Assembly (NCBI RefSeq): GCF_003589595.1 | Contig: NW_020654422.1 | Location: forward strand, 2,902,105-2,966,104 | Origin: Hyposmocoma kahamanoa | Taxonomy: Eukaryota > Arthropoda > Insecta > Lepidoptera > Cosmopterigidae | DNA: 64,000 nt | Direction of reading: 5' to 3' | Shown here: in pieces, positions 44,461 to 55,934 of the stretch | Numbering within the stretch: position 1 is the stretch's first letter | Layout of the letters: the number at the start of each line of letters is the position of its first letter | Made by a program: the position numbers and the translations under genes | Notes under the pieces: model-generated | Database searches by the model: none | What the model was told of the DNA's origin: nothing | What the model saw: the letters and a program-made list of their open reading frames with translations, nothing else

Positions 44461-45294
44461 GTGTAAGTATCTAGTAATAAATAAATATATACGTAAAGTA
44501 AAACTCTTTAAAACTGCAGAAAGTGTTGTGGAAAATGCGAGACTGCATTACGCGAGGGAGAAATCATTGCAATAACAAGTTAACAACGCATAAAAGTACA
44601 TAGCTCAAATAAAGCGGTTACAATTAATTTTAGTCTGTCTCGATCGACCGTAATTCCAACAAGACTTGTGTCGTGCTCTAGAATTACGTGTTTCGTTGTA
44701 CGTACTGCGCTCATGCCAAAAACTAGTTAACATTGTTACAGTGACATCACCATTGTAGACAAATGCCATTTCATTCATACCTTATTATCATTTCGTCTAA
44801 AACGTACTTAATAGCGAACACGTTGTGACTTTAACTTACCAGTATGTACCATAACCACAAAACAGTAAATACAATAGAAATGCATAGTGTGCATGTCACG
44901 TGTGCCAACAGTACGCGGAGTTTCGCAAATTTGAGCTCAGTCCGCCATTTGCGCTTATACGTGATGGTCGTGTCAATAATCTCACGTAAAAAAACCTCGA
45001 AAATATTGGAAAAATTGTGTTGCTACTTTGTAGTGCAAATAATATTATCCACGGTAGTTTTTCATATCATTGTTGAGTCTTATTTTATTTAATTTTAAAA
45101 CTTTAAATTTTCTGTATATTGTAATCGATTTTTTATTATACGAATCAAAGTAAATATTGGAGAACGCTATTGGCGTTCATTTCCTTCCATTGTTTTTTCT
45201 TCCGTGACCATTACAGGAAGTATACAGGATTTTTGGCTGTACAAGGTGATAACAGCAGCCACAACGTGTACAATTATTAATTATTAAATATTAA
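44461..45294. other. Interval without recognised feature
   Basis: An 82-codon frame (44844-45092) ends in a hydrophobic stretch but matches no family I know. Confidence 0.35.
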
Positions 45295-45494
45295 ATGCCT
45301 CCGTGATCGAACAGTTACCATGCTGGACTACCACGCAAAAGTCCTGGGTTCAATTCCCAGGCCGGGAGAAATATTTGTATGTCATTTTTTTCTCTTGAGC
45401 GTGGGTGTAATTTGTGATTGTCTATGTGTGTGTTCATGGCACTCGCGATACAGGGTTTCCCTAGTGCGAGGCTATTAGTGTGTGTTTTATTATT
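45295..45494 (+). repeat. Rep-B copy 4
   Basis: ATGCCTCCGTGATCGAACAG, B-box GGGTTCAATTCCCAGGCC, GTGATTGTCTATGTGTGTG, then GTTTCCCTAGTGCGAGGC and a TTATTATT tail. Confidence 0.9.
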
Positions 45495-46897
45495 CTTACC
45501 ATACCGAAACTATCTCTACGACATCGACAGAGAATGAGAAAAAGATACTCTAAGTATTATCTTTTATCTAAAGTACATACAGTCGTCGTCTGGTAGTAAA
45601 TTTGTAATTTCCTTTAATTATCATTGTCCCAGACAAATTTACTGCCCGTATTTCGCTTTAATATGTTACAACTCTATACGGGCCTTTGCTTTCACAACAA
45701 TGGACTTAGATCAAAGCTCTCAGATAAAAGGGTTTGTAATAAACCTGCTCAAATGCAAACATACGTTTTCGTTTTCCAGATTAAGAACGATTGTGTAGCC
45801 AACATTTTATTTGAAATCTTGCTCAGTGAATTATTTTAGTAAAAAAAGTGCAATAGACCGCTCACGGTGTCAAAAGAATACACTGTAATATCAAAAACAT
45901 TTTGAGAAAAATCTGCAAAAAGGGTTTTTCGTTTTCTTGTAATTTCTTTATTCAGGCTATATATATGTGTGTATATAAGGTATCAGGTTATACAGGGTGT
46001 AATCGTTAAGTGTGCCCAGGCGATTATCCCATAAATATAATAGATGTCTAAAAGCTTTAAATTGATATCAAAAGTACGTTACCTAATGAATCAATCGCCA
46101 TTAATAACTTTTTTAAATACCCATACATACTCCCATTATATTTAATATGACATTCGTAGACTTTAGTTTATCCACTGCAAGAGGTAACAATCAGTTAACA
46201 GATGACAAAACTGATACAATTATAGTAATAAAACTATCTTTTAATTGTATAAACATATAATGGCATAGTCAATTATTTGGTCAAGTGTGAGTTATCCATA
46301 AGAATGAATAAAATTGATCTATTTTTTTGTGCTGATCGACTCAGTTACATTTCATTGTATGGGACTAAAAATATCAGGAAAGCAGAAGTTGGTCAAATTT
46401 AATCAAATGTTTTATACAAAATAAAATGTTAATAATTACTAATATAATTAATAACATTTCTGTTCCTAACACAATCTGATGGCCAGTCATATACAAAACC
46501 GGAATGTCATTATTTTAAGTTCCACTCACTTATTATTGCATGAAATTACTATAAAAAACAGTACACAAGTAACAGTAAATAAATAAAAAATATTTATTCT
46601 CTGAATCTCTGATGACTTTAATAAAACTGAATGGTATCAGAAGATTTCTAAAGGTCAGGAGCATAACATAATATTGACTGTTTAATTGAATACTACTGAA
46701 ACACGAACTGTAGAACGAGTTTAAATATTGAGAAATTGAACCTCTCGACAAAGCATCGCTGGGGTAAGTAAACTGGGTTTAGTCCCAGTTTAGCTTGAGT
46801 TGAAATAACTTGTTAATATACTCTATTTCATATTGATAACACGGATTTTAAAATTTTATTGAATTGGAATAAAATTTTTAGGTTTAAAGAGGTACCT
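45495..46897. other. AT-rich interval, nothing assigned
   Basis: Frames at 45624-45839 and 46533-46751 have no motif. A word TACAGGGTGTAATC (about 46003) resembles the terminus of some DNA elements, but no partner was found. Confidence 0.4.
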
Positions 46898-47084
46898 TTT
46901 TCTCTCAAACGAGAGAGCAGTACATTCAGCCGGTAATGACCTATAGTGCGGAAACTTAGACCCTTACACAACATTGCATATAAAAGCTGCAGGTAGCCCT
47001 ATAAAAGACTGGTCGCACCGTATGGGTATCACTTTGAGCGACAAAAACCGCAGAATAGACGAAGTGGAGATCGCTGCCAGAAGG
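46898..47084 (+). pseudogene. RTE LINE reverse-transcriptase C-terminal remnant
   Basis: The plus-strand translation shows PVMTYSAET, a stop where Trp is expected, TLTQHC, KLQVAL, then in another frame MGITLSDKNRRIDEVEIAAR. This corresponds to the RTE block VMTYGxExW-TLT-x-KLxVAQRAMER and the next SLxDxIRNxxI segment. At least two stops and one shift are present. A Rep-B SINE directly follows, so it may have inserted here. Confidence 0.75.
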
Positions 47085-47290
47085 CTAGATGGCCGAAAGG
47101 TTACCATGCTGGTCTGCTACGCCAAGGTTCCGGGTTCGATTCCCGGGCCGTGAGAAATATTTGTATAACCTACATTTATTTCTCTGGTGAGTTTGGGTGT
47201 GATTTGCGGTTATCTATGTGAGTGTCCTTGGCACCCGCGATGTAGGGTTCCCCTATAAGTGGGAGGCTATGAGTGTGTACGTTATTACGT
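47085..47290 (+). repeat. Rep-B copy 5
   Basis: AGATGGCCGAAAGGTTACCA, B-box CCGGGTTCGATTCCCGGGCC, GAGAAATATTTGTATAACCT and CTTGGCACCCGCGATGTAGG. The first ~12 bp are replaced. Confidence 0.88.
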
Positions 47291-47715
47291 AAGAAAATAA
47301 CAGGAAAAACATGGATGCAAATATTCCAAGTACGGAACGGAAGAGGCGTAAACTAAGCATGAGAGTGATTAAAAGCTGAAGACAACTTCAAATTACAGAC
47401 TCAAACATAAAAACATCTGTTGCCCTGTAGGCCTATTAAAGCACCACACATACACATCATAAAAAAGTGTATGCCATTATTTTAAGCTCATAAAATGGAG
47501 TAGAGTTTGCTTAACCTCCGTGGGCTCGAATGGTGTTAACAAACACATTTACGTACAATAATAGCACTTAGGTATGTGCTGTAAACCATAAAATTTAAAT
47601 GTAAGAAATTTTACAAGCTTGAACTTTAGAAAATGGTACTGTACTTAATAATTCAAATGGGACATAAATTCACTATGACTTGGACCTTTGAAGAGCCCAA
47701 AATGTTGGTGTGTTT
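47291..47715. other. Interval without recognised feature
   Basis: No coding or repeat signal recognised. Confidence 0.4.
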
Positions 47716-47822
47716 GTAAAAACAAATATACACAATTTAGGTCCGGAAAAACAGAAAAAAAATAATTTCATTTCATCATTAAAATTTGCAACAATCGCGA
47801 AAATCTGAGAATTCGATAACGT
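47716..47822 (+). mobile_element. PLE-A 3'-end fragment
   Basis: TAAAAACAAATATACACAAT, GTCCGGAAAAACAG, AATAATTTCATTTC and GCAACAATCGCGAAAATCTG correspond in order to the PLE-A terminus, plus orientation, diverged. Confidence 0.7.
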
Positions 47823-47833
47823 AAGTGTTCGGT

Positions 47834-48005
47834 ATGAATGTTTGAAGTTAGAGGGATGCCACACAACGTGTTGCATCGGCGTTATGCACCTAAGCGGTGA
47901 CGACGCTGCGTTTTACAAGTTATGAATTAGAACTACATGCCACAGTCATGGTGTGTACAAACGGCGCGCGGCTATGGAATGCGTGCGCATCGGACAAGGG
48001 ACCAG
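47834..48005 (+). repeat. GC-rich interspersed repeat, copy 1
   Basis: GATGCCACACAACGTGTTGC, then GAATTAGAACTACATGCCAC, AAACGGCGCGCGGCTATGGA, ATGCGTGCGCATCGGACAAG. The second half is found in reverse at 53700-53815. Probably a MITE. Confidence 0.6.
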
Positions 48006-48263
48006 GACACACAATTGTATTTTTAAGTATTTGCAATGAGATGCACAAATAAATAAGTTGTCGAAACGGATAATTGCAGTACAAACCGCTTCCATTCATT
48101 TATTTTACAGGTAAAATAAATTTTCTCTTGAAAACGTCACATTTGAGCTACTGCTCGTTCACTACGCTGACTTCCCTTAGAAGAACGAGCAAGAAACTCT
48201 AGGGATTGCTCTTTTCAAATAAACTTAAATTTATTTAATTGATTGTGGAGCCTTGTCGTCTTT
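48006..48263. other. Interval without recognised feature
   Basis: No coding or repeat signal recognised. Confidence 0.4.
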
Positions 48264-48690
48264 TCATACATATGTGGTAATCGGTCTGCAGAGGAATTTG
48301 TCTACCTTCTTGCTCATTTTACAATTAAAAGAAGCCAATTGGCCACTATGGTCTGATCTTAAGCAATTTATTATTGATTTAAACACTGCGTCTGTTTTAC
48401 AAAAGATGTTGTTAATATAAGTAGAGGAGGAGGCAGTGATGCGAGTTGGTTCTAAGAAAAAATTAATCAAGTTAAAACTTTTAAATACATTAATGAGTCT
48501 TATAGAAGTATGGTTTTCCAACAGGCTTACATTGAAATCTCCACATATTACTATGTTTTTTATTGCAAAAATTCGTCGTTAAAATTAGCAGCATCAAATG
48601 CCACACGTGAAATCTCAATAGTTTGTTCAGTAGAAAGAATTGGTTTACTTTAGTTACTTTCTCAGAATAATGACATATGGGTTTATACAT
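48264..48690 (-). pseudogene. LINE endonuclease (APE-type) C-terminal remnant
   Basis: The minus-strand frame 48521-48264 contains NLINFFLEPTRITASSSTYI, then NNIFCK and NCLRSDHSGQ. This is the end of the apurinic-like endonuclease domain of LINE ORF2: PTRxTxxSxTxID followed by the catalytic SDH. The expected Asp of the ID motif is Asn here. Upstream (48690-48500), in other frames, lies the region that should carry GDFN; it is degraded (LTTNFCNKKHSN). No reverse transcriptase follows on this strand; 48785-48990 holds a LINE C-terminus on the opposite strand. Confidence 0.75.
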
Positions 48691-48784
48691 TGGAGTAAGG
48701 CCGCCGATATTAATAGATTATTTTTTATATAAAAACGTTTAATCCAGGCACAACACTTTAGATATTTTTGAGAAGTTTAATTAA

Positions 48785-48990
48785 CATGCTTACAATAGAG
48801 TTAAAACATATCAATAAAAATGGAGTTTATATTAAAGAGAATAGTTCTTTTTTACGAAAAATAGTGTTAGACATAACACTAATACGAAGAATAAAAATAA
48901 ACTATAGCTGTTTTTGACAGTTACATTCATAAAGTCGCAAATTCATTTTAAGGGCAATGTGCACGCGTCTATAATAAGATTATTTAAAAA
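48785..48990 (+). pseudogene. LINE ORF2 extreme C-terminus
   Basis: The plus strand reads NTNTKNKNKL, stop/shift, AVFDSYIHKVANSF, stop, GQCARVYNKII. This is the terminal block NTRxKNKLAVPDxRLHKVxxSFxxxxxRxYNKIP of a LINE; the same block is found in better shape at 58455-58645. It is short and broken by three lesions. Confidence 0.65.
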
Positions 48991-49030
48991 AATACAGTGA
49001 AACAAGAACTTTGTACTGAAGGTGGTATAC

Positions 49031-49114
49031 TATACTGCCCTCAAAACGAAAAAAGGCACAACTGCTGTCTAAAGTACGCATAGTTGTGCCTTTTTTCGTT
49101 ACGAGGGCAGTATA
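49031..49114. repeat. Strong hairpin, 33-nt arms
   Basis: TATACTGCCCTCAAAACGAA plus 13 nt (49031-49063) is matched by its complement at 49082-49114, 31 of 33 positions pairing, with an 18-nt loop. No larger element was recognised around it. Confidence 0.9.
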
Positions 49115-49479
49115 CTGCTTCTGCGTATTTGTATCACAAAAATTCGCGTTAGTGACACGCTTACCTATTGCATGTTGTCTACATTTATGATGATTCAAAT
49201 AAATATTTTAAATAATAAATGTGTACACAAACACCTAGGGTTTCTTAGTCATAATTATTTAATTATTTTATTTATTTATTGTGAACATGCACTACAAAGG
49301 TAATTACTAAGTACAAATATACTCCATTATGGTGTAGAAAATAATTAGTACTCTTTATTAAGTAACAAAAATAAACATAGATGTCAAAGTTCTTAAAATA
49401 AACTCATAATGAACAGGAAAGTGTACTGTAACATTATGGAATAGTTGAAAAGTTAACCAGCTCTTTCACATCATTTTAT
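49115..49479. other. AT-rich interval, nothing assigned
   Basis: TTATTTTATTTATTTATTG near 49262 could be a LINE tail on the minus strand; nothing else seen. Confidence 0.35.
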
Positions 49480-49656
49480 AGGAGAGTTCATGAAGTTTCT
49501 CACACTGTAGTAGCACCCATTTATTAAGAGTTTTTTTCATCAATTTCATTTTCTTCTTTTTAAACGGAATATTTCGACGGGCAATTTTAGCAAATTCAAA
49601 AAGATCTGAATGTTGTCTAACAAACATGGCAGTTTCTAAAATGTGTATAGAAGATA
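49480..49656 (-). pseudogene. LINE ORF2 C-terminal fragment
   Basis: The minus-strand frame reads SIHILETAMFVRQHSDLFEF, AKIARRNIPFKKKK and KLHELSYKMM with a stop at 49482. The SIxIxExAxFVRxHxxLF block is typical of LINE reverse-transcriptase tails. The frame is open but too short for most gene finders. It abuts a PLE-A end at 49657. Confidence 0.6.
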
Positions 49657-49740
49657 TAGAGTTCTTAGTTTTCGCGATTGTTACACATAGGAAATGAAAC
49701 TATTTTTCCGGATTTAAATCGCGTATGTTTGTTTTTTCGC
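49657..49740 (-). mobile_element. PLE-A 3'-end fragment
   Basis: GAGTTCTTAGTTTTCGCGAT, CACATAGGAAATGAAACTAT and TTTTTCCGGATTTAAATCGC: the well-preserved terminus of PLE-A, minus orientation, only about 80 bp long. It lies against the LINE C-terminal fragment. Confidence 0.85.
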
Positions 49741-49868
49741 GTATTTTGTTTCTTTTTTTGTTATATTTGTTTGAAAGAGTTAAAATTTTCTCAGTTATAA
49801 AATGCGGCTGGTGTATTCTTAGGGCAATCTGTCTTATGAATGCGTAGTAAGGTTTTGTCAATATGACT

Positions 49869-49918
49869 ATTTCAAATGAAATCTGCTTATCCATTGATAA
49901 GCAGATTACATCTGAAAT
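49869..49918. repeat. Hairpin, 23-nt arms
   Basis: ATTTCAAATGAAATCTGCTT+ATC and its complement, 21 of 23 paired, 4-nt loop (CATT). Confidence 0.8.
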
Positions 49919-49980
49919 ACAGTTATATTTGAATATACATATATGAGTTTGAATTTGATGTAATCTAGACACAAATGATA

Positions 49981-50260
49981 CTGCAGCGGTAGAGCTCCTT
50001 GTGAAAGAGTTTGTCCAGGAAAGTACTGCTATCTTGCCTATTTATGCCGCCAAGTAGTAATGTGAGCATTACTGCGTTCAGGTTTTGAAGGGTAAGGGTG
50101 CTGGTGAAATGATATTCACATGAAACTTTTCAACTCATGTCTCAAAATGACGGGCGTAGTGGTAAAGCCCCTCGGGAGTGCACTGCAACTGTTATGGACA
50201 GACGTGTCGCTTACCATCAGGCGCATGACTTGTTCCTCCCGTTACTAAGTAAAAAAAAAC
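49981..50260 (+). repeat. Rep-A copy 14, nearly complete
   Basis: GCAGCGGTAGAGCTCCTTGT to TTGTTCCTCCCGTTACTAAG and an A tail, with about 20 bp deleted in the GATCTTTGCGATTTAA region. Confidence 0.92.
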
Positions 50261-50361
50261 AAATTCATAAGTGCTTCTCGAATACCAACCACTCTAAATA
50301 ATTGCAATTAGTTGAGTTCCGTTGGTGAAGTTTATATAACTTGCTATATATTCTTTAATAA

Positions 50362-50560
50362 CGACCTCGGTGGCCTAGCGTTTAGCACTATGGCTGTTTG
50401 ATGGAGAAATCCCGTTTCCTGGAAGGACGTTGGTTGATGATATGTCTTTCGCCGCTCTATTTCATACTTGTGTTCCATGTATCCAATTCACCTTTACCTA
50501 CTTTTATTACCACTATACCTTTCTCTACTTTTGTCACTATGTCCTCTCACAACCGAATAT
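50362..50560 (+). repeat. SINE-like repeat, diverged
   Basis: ACGACCTCGGTGGCCTAGCG looks like a tRNA-derived A-box head (compare Rep-F). The B-box is not clear and no second copy is present, so this is tentative. Confidence 0.4.
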
Positions 50561-52299
50561 TTTTATGACTTAGCTGTTATAAAAATTGTAGAAATAACTA
50601 CATTTGGCTACTTGTAAGCACTTACAAATTAAAGAAGCATTCAATACTGTACTCAAACATGGATACGGCAAAAATGGGCCATAAGAAAGTTCTTTTTTCG
50701 GGTTTGAACAAGTTCATTGTTTGTATTGGATTGTTATAAGAGTTCTTTTTGCTAGTTGGGCAGTCACTATAGGAATTTGATGAAGATTTATTTATTATTT
50801 ATTTAATCATTTATTGCACAGGAAAACAAAAATCACATTAATTAAAAACAAAAAAAAAAACAAAAGATTCTCATTATTTGTAAAAGAATTTTTTTCCGGC
50901 AGATCTAAATATAGGTCACAATAATTACAATATGGGTTTACGTGCATAACAAACAAGGATATGTAATAAAAAATAACAAATTATCAGCTACGAAATGTAT
51001 AAAACAGTGGATAAACCTCTCCGTGACAATATTTAATTCAGTTGATAAAGCTAAGTTTGCTTGTTTGGTAATGAACAATTGTTATACGAAACAAAAAATG
51101 ACAAAGCTAAATTTGCTTATTTGGCAATAAATTATTGTTATACATTTTGAAGAACAAAGACAACGATATGAAACTGCGTATATATGTTTGTCGTTTAATC
51201 ATCGCCGCGAAAACCATGAAACTAAAAATGTCATATCATCTCGTTTGTCGCGCTCAATTTTTACGTTGATAAAATTACAGTGCAAATGTTTTAAAATCAA
51301 CTGTGACCTTGTGGCCATGTTTGGCACTGTGTCATTGGTCGCCGGCGCTCGCGATGACATAAAAATGTGACATCACGGTGCTCGCCATGTTCACTATTGT
51401 AATAAAATTTTAAAATCCCGGTTTATCACTCGAATTTGACAGCTAAACGTGGATATAATAGCTTTATCGAGGCGGTGTACTACTGGGGCTGCTCAACTCT
51501 TATTTTGAAAATATCTAAGAATTTACTATCGTGAAGTTGTAATTACGTTTTATGTTTATAAACCATTAAAGATTCTAGTTTGAGAACTTCAATGTTATCA
51601 TAAGTACTAGAAAGAGTATATAAAAATTGCAACCTAAAAAATGAATAAAAAGTTTCAAACTGCTTATCTCAATAGAATAGATATCCTCGGGGCGATGGAT
51701 GTCTGACGACTCGTCTTGTCGGATTTGGACGTCTCTGAGCAATATATTTGGAGTAATCCTACAAATATTGTCCTCTCTCTTTGACAACTATGACGTTATA
51801 TAACCGTATACTTCTAGAATATCTACTAAACGGAAACAACTGAATATCAAATCTGGTATCCAAGGTAACCTGGAGTTGTGTCAGAGCCATTAAGAATTCC
51901 TCCAGTAAATTTCAATAAATTAATTTCGTTGAAAATGTTGTTTCTTACATACTGCCATCCTTCTCATAGCTAACGCATTTCGAGATATTGGCATAGAAAG
52001 ATTTGTTGATAACAAAATATGTCAATTAAGCTGATTTTGCTTACCAATAAAACTGAAGCTAAATAAGATATAAAAAAACGGATTGAAGGGGGTTGTAGAT
52101 CATATTTTACTGATTCCAAATATGTTAATAACTCAATTTTTCTAAAAATGTTGATAGGTACATTCGTACCGTACATATTATGATAAGGAGGACAGTATTG
52201 TTTATCTACTTCAATCTTTTAATCATAGAAATCTTACAAATTGGTTGTATTCAATCGACAAGCGTGCCTAGAGTCTTATCAGTTACTAAGAATTAGTAG
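50561..52299. other. AT-rich interval with a small tandem duplication
   Basis: 51044-51087 and 51100-51143 are two 44-bp copies (GATAAAGCTAAGTTTGCTTG / GACAAAGCTAAATTTGCTTA) with a 56-bp period. Frames at 50942 and 51575 carry no motif. Confidence 0.45.
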
Positions 52300-52700
52300 A
52301 GGCAAAGTTGCAGAGCCTTTAACGACACCGTAAAGTTACCTGCGTATCGGTATTCTACATATCACGGAGTGTGTGCGATGGAATTGCATAATATAATTCC
52401 GCCTTTCCCTTTCTATCATCAGGGAACTAGAAGTGGGCTAGGATTTCACCCCTGTGTTGTGGATGTTCCCAGGATTCGCACGAAGCATTTCGCTTCCACA
52501 TTTATATGGCGAGCGGCACGAGAGTGGGATTCCCTACCTTTGGACCTATTCCCCGAACGCCATAACTTGGACCTTTTCAAGGCGAGAGTGAATAGGCATT
52601 ATTTCGGTGTGCATGCTACATCGTCGACCTCATCATCACGTTCCATCAGGTGAGATGGAGGTCAAATGCGCACTTATTTTTAATAAAAAACAAAAAACAA
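52300..52700 (+). pseudogene. LINE reverse-transcriptase C-terminus (Jockey-type)
   Basis: The frame ending at 52653 reads STYHGVCAMELHNIIPPFPF, GLGFHPCVVDVPRIRTKHFA, STFIWRAAREWDSLPLDLFP and DLFKARVNRHYFG. This is the classic end of Jockey/BS-type ORF2: frHRTTR / HPxxVxxPRxRT / SFxxRxxxxWNxLPxxxFP / FKxxV. Trp-Asp replaces the usual Trp-Asn. The 3' UTR begins CATCAGGTGAGATGGAGGTC, a 3' end I remember from many lepidopteran LINEs, and runs to an A-rich tail near 52700. The region before 52335 has stops, so the copy is 5'-truncated or broken. Confidence 0.88.
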
Positions 52701-53565
52701 ATAGATAAAGACAAGTAAAAAAGTAACAAAAAAATACAACAGCTGTCGAAAACCTTTGAATGAAAGATTTCGTAATGTCCGACATACTTTCGTGTTTCCC
52801 TGATCACCTTAACCTGCCCTGAATCAAACATCAAACGTGGTTTAGTTTACTTTTATCTCAAAGGTTAAACCTTTCTAATAAATCTTTCTTCTTCACGTTT
52901 CTAATAATTCTTGATATGCGACAGATTGATTGCCTAAATATCTTAATCCTTAGTTTGATGATAGACTTTAACGCTATTCTGTTTAAATACTGTTCAGGAT
53001 TATTTCCAATAAAATACGCGAATAGCAACATGGTGGTTTTATAGTTCACGGTAAACTGTGTGTGGCGCTACACAATTTCGACCTACCTACATTGACTTTA
53101 AATACTACATTCCCTCCACCAATATTTACCAAAATAATACATTTTAGAAAAATACAGTTACAGTTACATTAGTGACATCCAATGGTACTTTAATCAACCC
53201 TTTGATATATTAGATATAAGACTCAAGTCTTGCGGTAGATTTTTTCCACTAATATGTCGTAAGAAGTAAAGACCGCCTCTTCGTAGCAGCTTTGTCGGAG
53301 GTATTATGTCAATTCATTAGCAGAACACATCGCTTGTAAACGCTCTTTAAAAGTATTTCACTCTAGTGGATGGCCGCCAAAAACCACGTTACCGTTGTTC
53401 GCCATCGCGATCTCAATCCAATTTCACTGTTCTTTAATATTCGCACACGTGATATGCAGTCTCGTCGTCAATTGTGATATTTCAGAATTCATTCCAGTGA
53501 TAGACGCGGGTAGCGACATAGTGGTTTAATTTCAACATACTTACATTTACATAAATACTACAGAC
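52701..53565. other. Interval without recognised feature
   Basis: No coding or repeat signal recognised. Confidence 0.4.
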
Positions 53566-53815
53566 ATGCAATGCCACACGGAGTTAAACATTGTGTTTTA
53601 TAAGAGCGATGCCATACGAGCGCTGCCGGTGCGTTGCATCTTCGCAACGCTATGATTTCAACGCACCGAGTGCAACACGGTCAATGCCGTGTCGCAACGT
53701 AACGCCGCTTACGTACCGCATTATCCCTCCCCGATTCGTCTTCTGTCCCTTGTCCGATGCGCATGCATTCCATCGCTGTGCGCCGTTTTAACATAGTAGC
53801 ATGAAGTTCTAATTT
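53566..53815 (-). repeat. GC-rich interspersed repeat, copy 2
   Basis: Its minus strand at 53815-53700 matches 47925-48005: AATTAGAACTTCATGCTACT, AACGGCGCACAGCGATGGAA, ATGCATGCGCATCGGACAAG. The rest contains internal inverted words (GGTGCGTTGCATCTTCGCAA). Probably a MITE; a 66-codon frame inside is incidental. Confidence 0.6.
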
Positions 53816-53884
53816 ATATGTATCAGATTTCAAATAAATTAAAGGCGATTCACCTTATTTATGTCGATATTGATGACCCAATAG

Positions 53885-54025
53885 TTTGCACTGTTGGTAC
53901 TGGTCCGGGATTATTTTTCCGGTAAGATCAATTTGGGAATCTAACATTTTTTAAATTGATTCCAGATAATGACCCAGAGCGAATTCCGTTGCTTTGGTAG
54001 TCATATTACAGGGAATTAGGAAATA
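53885..54025 (+). repeat. Rep-C copy, diverged
   Basis: GCACTGTTGGTACTGGTCCG, TTTTTCCGGTAAGATCAATT and TTCCGTTGCTTTGGTAGTCA follow the Rep-C order (compare the minus copy at 44048). Confidence 0.5.
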
Positions 54026-54464
54026 CAGGAAAGTGGTTGTTTGGCACATGATTGTTATTATATTGTGCCCTTCTCGGAGATGCTCTTAAGGGGTACGAAG
54101 CTGTATATAGTAGATCTATGTTTGATTAGTTAGGGTTTTGGAACTTCATGTGTCTTCGTATAGTTTTAATAAACCTCCGCCGTGTAAACTACATGTATAA
54201 GTGTCTAACATTATATATTTCTACATCGTCAAAGATAACTTTGAATCACTACCCATGAAACGTAAGAAATATACTAGAATATATCTCAGGTAACATCAAA
54301 CTGAGCAAGAAGGTAACGGAAGGTAACGCTGAACTTCTAACAGTTCGTATCTGGAGAAGGTCTGAAATTAAGAAAGAAGAGAAATATAGTGATCATAATC
54401 TTTATCAACGAGGGGGTTTAAATCATAGTCCAATGCAGTTTGGAGACGTCACATGTTATCCAGG
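54026..54464. other. Interval without recognised feature
   Basis: No coding or repeat signal recognised. Confidence 0.4.
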
Positions 54465-54595
54465 GGTTGTGAACCTTGAGGAGAGGTATTGCTACTAAAG
54501 TCACTGGTACATACCGCCACTGGGATTCGAACTTTCGACCTTTTAATTACGAAGAAACCGTTCGCCTGCTGAGCCACCACCGCTTATAAATATAG
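54465..54595 (-). repeat. tRNA-derived SINE, other family
   Basis: On the minus strand GGTGGCTCAGCAGGCGAACG (A-box) and GGTCGAAAGTTCGAATCCC (B-box) are 20 bp apart, as in a tRNA-like head. There is no second copy here. Confidence 0.6.
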
Positions 54596-55723
54596 AGTGC
54601 TTTGTATTCAGCATATTTGAAGCATGTTGTGTTACATACGAAGTTTATTTTATTTATTTATTCCAGAAACAAACAGTCGGTATAAAAATATTGTTACATA
54701 TGTAAAGTACACATAGAGTTTCCTTAATTTATAATGCAGTTAAAATCTTAATCTCTCACGTTAGCGCAAAGAGAACTGCAATTATCATAGACGTGAAGTA
54801 CTCCTTCGTTAAACAAGTTTAGTGTTTATGTTTATAACGACAGAGCGAAAAGTAGCATACAAGTTTTTCACGATATACGAAGAAAATTAAATGATTTTAC
54901 CTATCAATATAAACAACTTTTACAATAGAGACCCTCATCAAATCGAGAAAAAATAATAGCCACTAAATGTTCATATTTACTCAACCAAAATGTTTGGGAC
55001 AGCTGATTTAGTTTCCACGATTCAAGGGTGATCCACATAGCAAATGTAGTTCATGTCGATGGCTATATTCATCCTAAAAATTATCGTGTTATAAAAGAAT
55101 GCCTTGAAGTGAAGATACTAAACATTTTTTTCTGTATTTCACGTTGTATAATACAGTTTAATTTCAGAATGTGATGCTGCACGCACATTTTTAATAAATA
55201 TAGACCATTAATCAAAATTCCGACAAGTTAATTTGCCGTCGAAATATAAATATGGAATTGGGTATAAATAAAAATTGATTTCATATTAACTTGTTCATTC
55301 GACAGTTACGTGTCACTTTGTAATTTGTTATAGATTATTTAAAGCTTTGTGTATTGTTTCTTTTGATTTGTGACTGGTTTTGTGAAGTGTATTAATTTGT
55401 TTGATTTTGACTATTTACTTTTTCCTTACTGGGGTTTTAGTTTTATAGAAGCGTTGGTATGTTTGGATTTTTTCTCTATAAGTAGACCTGTAAAGATTGT
55501 TTAAAGAATATGTAGAAAAACTATCTCAAAGAATTCGTGATAAATAAAATACACTATTGCAAAAATATACTCCAAGCTGGAAATGAGAGCGGAGCACAAG
55601 GGACCAAAAAAGTAGGAAGGAAAATTAAAAAATATTTTCGGGCTTAGATGCGGTAACGAGGCTACAGTCCACAAAAAGAAATTCGATACCTTTAAGTTTT
55701 CTGCAATTTGAAATGGCAATTGC
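54596..55723. other. AT-rich interval, nothing assigned
   Basis: No coding or repeat signal recognised. Confidence 0.4.
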
Positions 55724-55862
55724 TATTCATTGAAAATAAAACATTTTTTTCCCGATCTCAGCCTTTCGTGTTTTTTATAAATTCCATGGTTACGATTGAC
55801 CTTGCCTTGACTGTGGGACCTGTAAGGACTTTAAAACGTTTGATTGAAAAGACAAATATGAG
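55724..55862. mobile_element. PLE-A terminal piece, inverted arrangement
   Basis: A minus-type end (GAAAATAAAACATTTTTTTC) is followed by CCATGGTTACGATTGACC and a plus-type GGGACCTGTAAGGACTTTAA and AACGTTTGATTGAAAAGAC. The same back-to-back ends are seen in copies 3 and 4; this one is old. Confidence 0.6.
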
Positions 55863-55934
55863 CGATTGTAGATTGAGAAAAAACATTGATTTCCAATCAT
55901 CATCATTATTTCAGTGAAAGGAGTCTACTGCTAT

